DNA of 64,000 bases from Nocardioides cynanchi. Lineage in GTDB: Bacteria > Actinomycetota > Actinomycetes > Propionibacteriales > Nocardioidaceae. The position numbers were made by a program, and so were the translations under genes. Positions 58,195-64,000 of the stretch are shown here, in pieces (the stretch's first letter is position 1; each line of letters begins with the position of its first letter). The stretch lies in contig NZ_CP044344.1 of assembly GCF_008761635.1 (NCBI RefSeq), positions 124,001 through 188,000 on the forward strand. Direction: 5' to 3'. The notes beneath the pieces are model-generated. The model was not told where the DNA came from. It saw only the letters and a list, made by a program, of their open reading frames with translations, and did no database searches.

Positions 58195-58314
58195 GGACCC
58201 TCGGTGCGCTGTGGTGTACCCGCTGCCCGGCCGCTCGCCCCGCTCCGCTCGGAGTCGTGGGTGGCTGTGGGCCGGCAGACCAGAAGTTTTCACGAACCAA
58301 CGAAGGAGACCGCG

Positions 58315-58617
58315 GTGTACGCGATCGTGCGCGCTGGCAGCAAGCAGCAGAAGGTTGCCGTGGGCGACGTCATCGAGATCGACAAGACCAACGCAGCCGT
58401 GGGCGACACGCTCACGCTGCCGGTCGTGATGACCGTCGATGGCGAGACCGTGACCGCGACCGGTCTCGACAAGGCGGGCGTGACGGTCGAGGTGCTCGGC
58501 GCCACCAAGGGCCCCAAGATCATCATCCAGAAGTACAAGAACAAGACCGGCTACAAGAAGCGCCAGGGTCACCGTCAGAAGTACACCCAGGTCAAGGTCA
58601 CCGACATCTCCCTCTGA
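58315..58617 (+). CDS. rplU: 50S ribosomal protein L21
   Basis: 100 residues, GTG with AAGGAG upstream. [22 protein letters not shown] and the C-terminal [19 protein letters not shown] are the L21 pattern; length is normal. Binds 23S rRNA. Followed by rpmA after 52 bp. Confidence 0.98.
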   Translation: MYAIVRAGSKQQKVAVGDVIEIDKTNAAVGDTLTLPVVMTVDGETVTATGLDKAGVTVEVLGATKGPKIIIQKYKNKTGYKKRQGHRQKYTQVKVTDISL

Positions 58618-58626
58618 GCCCCGGCT

Positions 58627-58649
58627 CTGATCTCGACAAGCTCGATCAG
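58627..58649. repeat. GATCTCGACAAG-type element, copy 1
   Basis: CTGATC and GATCAG flank TCGACAAGCTC, in the rplU-rpmA gap. Copy 2 lies between rpmA and obg (58981-59005). Confidence 0.6.
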
Positions 58650-58669
58650 CGGACTAAAGGACTGAACTC

Positions 58670-58924
58670 ATGGCACACAAGAAGGGTGCGGCCTCGACCA
58701 AGAACGGTCGGGACTCCAACTCCCAGCGCCTCGGCGTGAAGCGGTACGGCGGCCAGCTGGTCAACGCCGGCGAGATCATCGTCCGGCAGCGTGGCACCCA
58801 CTTCCACCCGGGCACCGGCGTGGGTCGCGGTGGCGACGACACCCTGTTCGCGCTGGTCGCGGGCAACGTGGAGTTCGGCACGCGTCGCGGTCGCCGCGTC
58901 ATCAACATCGTCCCGTCGGAGTAG
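58670..58924 (+). CDS. rpmA: 50S ribosomal protein L27
   Basis: 84 residues. [20 protein letters not shown] and [23 protein letters not shown] match L27, which reaches the peptidyl transferase centre. Ends before a strong hairpin terminator. Confidence 0.98.
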   Translation: MAHKKGAASTKNGRDSNSQRLGVKRYGGQLVNAGEIIVRQRGTHFHPGTGVGRGGDDTLFALVAGNVEFGTRRGRRVINIVPSE

Positions 58925-58940
58925 GTCTCCGCGGACCACT

Positions 58941-58974
58941 CGAAGGGCGTCCCCGGCCTCGGGGCCGCCCTTCG
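58941..58974 (+). terminator. Hairpin terminator after rpmA
   Basis: CGAAGGGCG pairs with CGCCCTTCG, with an inner CCCCG/CGGGG stem, followed by TCCATTTG. A T-rich stretch rather than a clean T-run follows. Confidence 0.7.
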
Positions 58975-58980
58975 TCCATT

Positions 58981-59005
58981 TGATCTCGACAAGCCCGATC
59001 GGCGG
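58981..59005. repeat. GATCTCGACAAG-type element, copy 2
   Basis: GATCTCGACAAGCCCGATC mirrors copy 1 (58627-58649) with two base changes, just upstream of obg. Confidence 0.6.
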
Positions 59006-59016
59006 TTTGATTCACC

Positions 59017-60546
59017 ATGGCGGTTCCGACGTTCGTCGACCGGGTGACGTTGCACGTCGCCGCGGGGCGGGGCGGCAACGGCGTCGCGTCGGTGCACCGG
59101 GAGAAGTTCAAGCCCCTGGGTGGCCCGGACGGCGGCAACGGCGGCCCGGGCGGCTCGATCATCCTGCGGGTCGACCCCGACGTGACCACGTTGCTCGACT
59201 ACCACCACAGCTCGCGGCGGGTGGCCGAGCACGGCGGCCACGGCGCGGGTGCCCACAAGAACGGCTCTCACGGCGCGGACCTCGTGCTGGCGGTGCCCGA
59301 CGGCACGGTGGTCTCGCGGGTCGGCGGCGAGGTGCTGGCCGACCTGGTGGGCGCCGGCACCGAGCTGGTGGTCGCCCAGGGCGGTCGCGGCGGCCTCGGC
59401 AACGCCGCGCTGGCCAGCTCCAAGCGCAAGGCGCCCGGCTTCGCCCTGCTCGGCGAGCCCGGCGACGAGCTGGACATCAGCCTCGAGCTCAAGGTGGTCG
59501 CCGACATCGGGCTGGTCGGCTATCCGAGTGCCGGGAAGTCCAGCCTGATCGCGGCGATCTCACGGGCCCGGCCCAAGATCGCCGACTACCCCTTCACGAC
59601 GCTCGTGCCCAACCTCGGGGTGGTCACCGGCGGCGACACCACCTTCACCGTCGCGGACGTGCCGGGCCTGATCGAGGGGGCCAGCGAGGGTCGCGGCCTG
59701 GGCCACGAGTTCCTGCGTCACGTCGAGCGGTGCGCTGCCATCGTCCACGTCGTCGACATGATCACCATCGAGCCCGGGCGCAACCCCGAGGACGACCTGG
59801 CGGTGATCGAGCACGAGCTGGCGTCGTACGGCGGGCTCGACGACCGCCCGCGCCTGGTCGCCCTGAACAAGATCGACGTGCCCGACGGCCGCGAGATGGC
59901 CGAGATCGTCCGGGCCGACCTCGAGAGCCAGGGGCACCGCGTGTTCGCGGTCAGCGCCGCCTCGGGTGAGGGCCTGCGCGAGCTGACCTTCGCGATGGCC
60001 GAGATCGTGCAGGCGGCGCGCGCCGACCGAACCGAGGCGGCCGCCGAGCGGATCGTGCTCCGGCCGCCCGCCGTCGACGGTGGCGGTGACTTCTCGGTGA
60101 CCCAGTCGCCCGAGGGCTGGCGGGTGCGCGGCACCAAGCCCGAGCGCTGGGTGCGTCAGACCGACTTCAGCAACGACGAGGCGGTCGGCTTCCTGGCCGA
60201 CCGGCTCAACCGGCTCGGCGTCGAGGCGAAGCTGGTCGAGCTCGGCGCCGTCGAGGGCGACGACGTCCTGATCGGCGACCCCGACAACGCGGTCGTCTTC
60301 GACTTCCGGCCCGGGATCGACGCGGGGGTCGAGCTGCTCAGCCGACGCGGTGAGGACCAGCGCTTCGAGGAGTCGCGGCCGGCGGCCCACCGCCGCCGCG
60401 CGATCCAGGAGGCGATGCCCGACCGCGCCGAGACCGAGACCCGGGCCGACGTGGCCCGTCGCCTCGACCGGGGTCCGGGCCCGACCAGCTACGAGATCGG
60501 CTCGGCCGACGACCCCGACCGCATCGAGAGCGACCCCGCGGAATGA
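59017..60546 (+). CDS. obg: GTPase Obg/CgtA
   Basis: 509 residues. Ribosome-assembly GTPase. Gly-rich N-terminal Obg fold ([37 protein letters not shown]), Walker [12 protein letters not shown] (about residue 168), [16 protein letters not shown] switch region, NKID, and the C-terminal OCT domain are present. The proB ATG overlaps its stop. Confidence 0.98.
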   Translation: MAVPTFVDRVTLHVAAGRGGNGVASVHREKFKPLGGPDGGNGGPGGSIILRVDPDVTTLLDYHHSSRRVAEHGGHGAGAHKNGSHGADLVLAVPDGTVVSRVGGEVLADLVGAGTELVVAQGGRGGLGNAALASSKRKAPGFALLGEPGDELDISLELKVVADIGLVGYPSAGKSSLIAAISRARPKIADYPFTTLVPNLGVVTGGDTTFTVADVPGLIEGASEGRGLGHEFLRHVERCAAIVHVVDMITIEPGRNPEDDLAVIEHELASYGGLDDRPRLVALNKIDVPDGREMAEIVRADLESQGHRVFAVSAASGEGLRELTFAMAEIVQAARADRTEAAAERIVLRPPAVDGGGDFSVTQSPEGWRVRGTKPERWVRQTDFSNDEAVGFLADRLNRLGVEAKLVELGAVEGDDVLIGDPDNAVVFDFRPGIDAGVELLSRRGEDQRFEESRPAAHRRRAIQEAMPDRAETETRADVARRLDRGPGPTSYEIGSADDPDRIESDPAE

Positions 60547-61670
60547 GCCCGACCACCGCGCCGCGGCCGGAGGTGCTGGCCGCCCGCCGCGTGGTGGTCA
60601 AGGTCGGCTCGTCCAGCCTGACCACGACGGTGGGTGGGATCGACCCCGAGCGGGTACGCCGGCTGGTCGCGGCGCTGGCCGAGGCCCGGGCCCGCGGGGT
60701 CGAGGTCGTGCTGGTCTCCTCGGGCGCGATCGCCGCCGGACTGGCCCCGCTCGGGATGGCGCGACGCCCGCGTGCGCTCCCGGCGCAGCAGGCCGCCGCA
60801 GCCGTGGGCCAGGGGCTGCTGGTGCACCGCTACACCGAGGAGCTCGCCGACTACGGTCTGGTGGCCGGTCAGGTCCTGCTGACCGCCGACGACGTCACCC
60901 GACGTACGCACTACCGCAACGCCCACCAGACCCTGGCCAAGCTGCTCGATCTCGGGGTGCTCCCGATCGTCAACGAGAACGACACCGTGGCCACCAGCGA
61001 GATCCGCTTCGGCGACAACGACCGGCTCGCTGCCCTCGTGGCCCATCTCGTCCACGCCGACCTGCTGGTCCTGCTCAGCGACGTCGAGGGCCTCTACGAC
61101 GCCGACCCGACCGCCGCCGGGAGCTCGCTGGTTGCCGACGTGGCGCTGGCCGACGACCTGACCGAGGTGCGGGTCGGCCGCGCGAGCGGGGCCGGGCTGG
61201 GCACCGGGGGGATGCGCACCAAGCTCGATGCGGCCCGGATCGCCACCGGCGCCGGCATCCCGGTGGTGCTGGCCGCCGCGGCGCGCGCGGACGAGGCGCT
61301 CGCGGGCGGGGCCGTCGGCACGTTCTTCCATGCCGCGTCGCGGCGCCGGCCGACCCGGCTGCTCTGGCTGGCCCACGCCACCGAACCGCAGGGCGTGCTG
61401 CTCCTCGACGAAGGGGCGGTCCGGGCGGTCACCGAGCGCCGCGCCTCGCTGCTGGCGGCCGGACTGACCGGATCGACCGGCACCTTCGCCGCGGGCGACC
61501 CGGTCGACCTGGCCGGCCCCGACGGCACGCCGGTGGCCCGGGGCCTGGTCAACTTCGACTCCGGGGAGATCCCCAGCCTCGTGGGCCGGACCTCCGCCGA
61601 TCTGCGCCGCGACCTCGGCACGGCGTACGAGCGCGAGGTCGTGCACCGCGACGACCTGGTGCTCCTGTGA
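60543..61670 (+). CDS. proB: Glutamate 5-kinase
   Basis: 375 residues, ATG overlapping the obg stop by four bases. First step of proline synthesis. Amino-acid-kinase fold with [32 protein letters not shown], and [15 protein letters not shown]; the PUA domain covers about residues 285-375. proA does not follow; secreted metalloprotease genes come next. Confidence 0.97.
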   Translation: MSPTTAPRPEVLAARRVVVKVGSSSLTTTVGGIDPERVRRLVAALAEARARGVEVVLVSSGAIAAGLAPLGMARRPRALPAQQAAAAVGQGLLVHRYTEELADYGLVAGQVLLTADDVTRRTHYRNAHQTLAKLLDLGVLPIVNENDTVATSEIRFGDNDRLAALVAHLVHADLLVLLSDVEGLYDADPTAAGSSLVADVALADDLTEVRVGRASGAGLGTGGMRTKLDAARIATGAGIPVVLAAAARADEALAGGAVGTFFHAASRRRPTRLLWLAHATEPQGVLLLDEGAVRAVTERRASLLAAGLTGSTGTFAAGDPVDLAGPDGTPVARGLVNFDSGEIPSLVGRTSADLRRDLGTAYEREVVHRDDLVLL

Positions 61671-61736
61671 CGGTCGTGGCATCGTCCCGATCCGCCGGAA
61701 GCCGCAACCTGCCGGACTGAGGCAGGATGTGGCCCC

Positions 61737-62723
61737 ATGACGACTCCTCGACGGCCCACCACATGGGTGGCCGGCTGCCTCACCGCCGCCGCGCTCCTCG
61801 TCACGTCCGGCCAGACGCCGACCCAGGCCGGCGTCGACGAAGGTCGCTGCGCCGACCGAGCCCCGATCCGGGCGTCGGCACTGAACCGCGACGGATCGAT
61901 GGCCGGGTGCTCCTTGGTCGGCCGGGTCGTCTATGCCGGTCGAGTCTCGGTGGTCGTGCCGCCTCCGGGGATGACGGTGAGTGGCGAGGGCGTCGGTCGG
62001 CACGGTGCCGTGCCCGGCCTGCGCGTGACCAACACGGGTACCGGGGTCCGGGCCGTCGTCGGGAGGGCCGCGAGCGGTGAGCGCGTCGCCCATCGGGGGG
62101 CCAGCGCCCCGGCCTGCCAGGACCGAACCTTCCACCTCGAGCCGGGCGCCGACCCATGGGTCACCTCGCTGCGCTACAGCATCAACTTGAGCAAGGCGCC
62201 GGCGGATGCCCACCGGAAGACCCTCGTGGACCAGATCAAGGCCGCCAACGCCAACGTCCGCAAGGGCCGCAACACGTGCGGGAAACCGCACCTGGCAACC
62301 CCCGGCGCCCATTACCTGGGCCGGTCCGGCGTCCGCCCGCACATCACGTCGAGCTCGTCCTTCGTCTCTTGCGGCACCTACGACAAGAAGAACGTGGTCG
62401 CCTTCGGCAACCTGCCGGCCGGGCTGCTCGGCTGGACCTGCAACTGGTCCTCCGGCAGCACGCACCTGTCCGCCGCGGACATCTTGATGGACAACGGTGC
62501 ATCGATGGCTACCCGGCTGCCGACGAACTGCCTCGACATCTGGGACTTCGAGGGCGTCGTGACCCACGAGATGGGTCACGTCTACGGGATGGCTCACACC
62601 GGCTCCGGGTCCGGCCACGACAACCTCACGATGCAACACGAGCTGACGCCGTGCTCGACGTACGCGCGCACGCTCGGCCTCGGTGACTGGCTCGGCATGA
62701 AGAAGATGTACGGCGTCCGCTGA
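61737..62723 (+). CDS. Secreted metzincin metalloprotease, copy 1
   Basis: 328 residues. Signal peptide at about 1-32. The zinc site HEMGHVYGMAH (about residue 277) fits HExxHxxGxxH, and a downstream Met-turn-like TMQHELTPCSTYAR follows. Six or more Cys suggest disulfides. N-terminal propeptide-like region with APIRASALNRDG and GCSLVGRVVYAGRVSVVVPP. About half the residues match the next gene, so the two are tandem duplicates. Substrate unknown. Confidence 0.88.
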   Translation: MTTPRRPTTWVAGCLTAAALLVTSGQTPTQAGVDEGRCADRAPIRASALNRDGSMAGCSLVGRVVYAGRVSVVVPPPGMTVSGEGVGRHGAVPGLRVTNTGTGVRAVVGRAASGERVAHRGASAPACQDRTFHLEPGADPWVTSLRYSINLSKAPADAHRKTLVDQIKAANANVRKGRNTCGKPHLATPGAHYLGRSGVRPHITSSSSFVSCGTYDKKNVVAFGNLPAGLLGWTCNWSSGSTHLSAADILMDNGASMATRLPTNCLDIWDFEGVVTHEMGHVYGMAHTGSGSGHDNLTMQHELTPCSTYARTLGLGDWLGMKKMYGVR

Positions 62724-62781
62724 CCCGCGGCACTCCAGCCCGTTCACGTTTGGTCGGGTGAGGGTGGGGGAGGATCGACTC

Positions 62782-63753
62782 ATGACGATCCTTCGCCGCA
62801 CGTTCGCCCTCGTGGCCTGTCTCAGCACGGGCACCGTGCTGGCCGCCTCCCTCCAGACCGCCTCCTCCGCCCGCACCGTCGACGAACGCTGCATCGGCCG
62901 GGGTCCGATCCCGGCCGCGGCACTCGCCCACGGCTCGGGAGCCCTCGGCTGCTCGCTGGTCGGCCGCGTGGTCACCGCGGGCCGGGTCTCGGTTGTGGTG
63001 CCACCTGCGGGGGTCACCGTGGCCGGTGACGGCATCGGGCGGCACGGCGAGGTCACCGGCCTCCGGGTCGCCAACATCGGCAGCGACGTGCGGGCCGTGC
63101 TCGGCTCCGCCACCGGCAGCCAGGGAGCGGGTGCGGCGTCCGACCCGCCGGCCTGCCACGACCGCACCTTCCACCTCGAGGGGCACCGCTGGGCCACCTC
63201 GCTGCGCTACCGCGTCGCCCTCTCGAACGCGCCCCGGCGCTTCCACCACCGCATCCTGACCCGTCAGATCAAGGCCGCCGACGTCAACATGCGGTCCGGC
63301 CGCAACACGTGCGGCAAGCCGCACCTGCGCACCCCGGTGGGCCACTACCTCGGCCACACCTCCGCCCGGCCCAACATCAAGCCGGGCACCAGCGGCATCA
63401 AGTGCGGCGCCTACAACACCCACAACGTCGTCGGCTTCGGCCGCCTCCCGGGCGGGCTGCTGGGCTGGACCTGCTACTGGTACCTCAACCGCACCGGCCA
63501 CATGGGCGCCGCCGACATCATGTTGGACACCGGCAAGGCCCTGACCACCAAGCTCCCGAGCCCGTGCACCAACCAGTGGGACTTCGAGGGGATCGTGACC
63601 CACGAGTTCGGGCACGCCTACGGCATGGGCCACACCGGCTCGGGGCACAGCCACCTCACCATGCAGCACGCCGCCACACCGTGCTCGACCTACGCCCGCA
63701 CCCTGGGGATCGGCGACTGGCTCGGCATGAAGAAGATGTACGGCGCGAAGTGA
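62782..63753 (+). CDS. Secreted metzincin metalloprotease, copy 2
   Basis: 323 residues, ATG with GGAGG ten bases upstream. Same layout as copy 1: signal peptide, GCSLVGRVVTAGRVSVVVPP, FHLEGHRWATSLRYR, GRNTCGKPHL, the zinc site HEFGHAYGMGH (about residue 274), and an identical DWLGMKKMYG end. The copies differ mostly at surface-type positions, so both are probably active. Confidence 0.88.
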   Translation: MTILRRTFALVACLSTGTVLAASLQTASSARTVDERCIGRGPIPAAALAHGSGALGCSLVGRVVTAGRVSVVVPPAGVTVAGDGIGRHGEVTGLRVANIGSDVRAVLGSATGSQGAGAASDPPACHDRTFHLEGHRWATSLRYRVALSNAPRRFHHRILTRQIKAADVNMRSGRNTCGKPHLRTPVGHYLGHTSARPNIKPGTSGIKCGAYNTHNVVGFGRLPGGLLGWTCYWYLNRTGHMGAADIMLDTGKALTTKLPSPCTNQWDFEGIVTHEFGHAYGMGHTGSGHSHLTMQHAATPCSTYARTLGIGDWLGMKKMYGAK

Positions 63754-63776
63754 CCGGCCGGCTGTCCGAGTGCACC

Positions 63777-63782
63777 TAGGCT
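63777..63782 (+). promoter_or_regulatory. Leaderless -10 for the nucleotidyltransferase-like gene
   Basis: TAGGCT ends six bases before the GTG at 63789. Confidence 0.4.
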
Positions 63783-63788
63783 GCCTGC

Positions 63789-64000
63789 GTGCGTGAGCCG
63801 CTGCCGCGAAGCCCCGACGAGATCGCCGAGGACGAGTACTGGACCCACCTCTACGGGCCCTGGGAGGCCCTCGACCTCGACGGTGCGATCGGGTTCTTCG
63901 AGGGCTTCGACCGGCAGTGGTGGCTGGTCGGCGGCTGGGCGATCGAGGCGTTCACCGCCGCTCCTCGCGAGCACGAGGACATCGACGTCTCGGTGCTGGC
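63789..64000 (+). CDS. Nucleotidyltransferase-like protein, N-terminal part
   Basis: Cut by the window end after 70 codons. WWLVGGWAIEAFTAAPREHEDIDVSVL has the GG and the DxD metal-binding pattern of the aminoglycoside nucleotidyltransferase-like (DUF/AadB-type) fold. The 24-residue leader PLPRSPDEIAEDEYWTHLYG is acidic. The rest of the gene is needed to name the substrate class. Confidence 0.7.
   Translation, partial: MREPLPRSPDEIAEDEYWTHLYGPWEALDLDGAIGFFEGFDRQWWLVGGWAIEAFTAAPREHEDIDVSVL

Overview
The window reads as a chromosomal segment of a high-GC actinobacterium, most likely a Nocardioidaceae member (Nocardioides or close kin). The grounds are the very high GC, frequent GTG starts, a mycothiol-linked DsbA-like protein, the clpP1-clpP2-clpX, mreBCD-PBP2-rodA and RNase E/G-rplU-rpmA-obg-proB blocks, and many leaderless genes with a TANNNT hexamer 6-7 nt before the start codon. 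No transposase, integrase, prophage or CRISPR array was seen.

Layout. 1-3.6 kb: end of a thioesterase gene, an ECF sigma factor preceded by a membrane-anchored partner and a repetitive secreted protein, a truncated haemoglobin and an MscS channel. 3.6-10 kb: two small coupled genes, a 32-bp-periodic inverted repeat array lying exactly between two convergent stop codons, pepN, a DsbA-like oxidoreductase and metG. 10-18.6 kb: membrane protein, Eis-like acetyltransferase, gluzincin-type lipoprotein, rpiB-nei pair, SpoIIE-type phosphatase, tRNA-Gly and tRNA-Pro, trigger factor and a lipase-like hydrolase. 18.6-31.6 kb: clpP1-clpP2-clpX, a His-rich membrane protein, valS, a GH44 glycosidase divergent from a GNAT gene, folC-DUF4233, a MocR regulator divergent from a flavin-type oxidase, ndk. 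31.7-34.7 kb: two large secreted proteins, one an RTX-repeat protein broken by one extra G in a G7 tract. 35-41 kb: mreB-mreC-mreD-mrdA-rodA, every junction overlapping. 41-43.1 kb: a three-gene overlapping cassette led by a WXG100/EspC-like protein. 43-46.3 kb: drug efflux MFS, a DinB-SnoaL fusion and a small acidic protein. 46.3-61.7 kb: the TIGR03960/TIGR03936 radical-SAM pair, split by about 5 kb of other genes, then RNase E/G, rplU, rpmA, obg, proB. 61.7-64 kb: tandem duplicated secreted metzincins and a truncated nucleotidyltransferase gene.

How the genes work together. The Clp block with trigger factor handles protein folding and turnover. The mre/rod block builds the lateral wall. The rne-rplU-rpmA-obg block links RNA processing to ribosome assembly. 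Secreted and surface proteins cluster beside the sigma factor, at 31.7-34.7 kb and at the right end.

Most notable for follow-up: the 32-bp dyad array at 4395-4659; an ECF sigma factor whose only plausible start is ATT; two divergent gene pairs whose 21-22 bp spacers hold overlapping -10 hexamers; TAG stop codons that double as the first half of the next gene's -10; the frameshifted RTX gene; the WXG100-like cassette; and a possible 11-codon leader ORF ahead of an SMR transporter.
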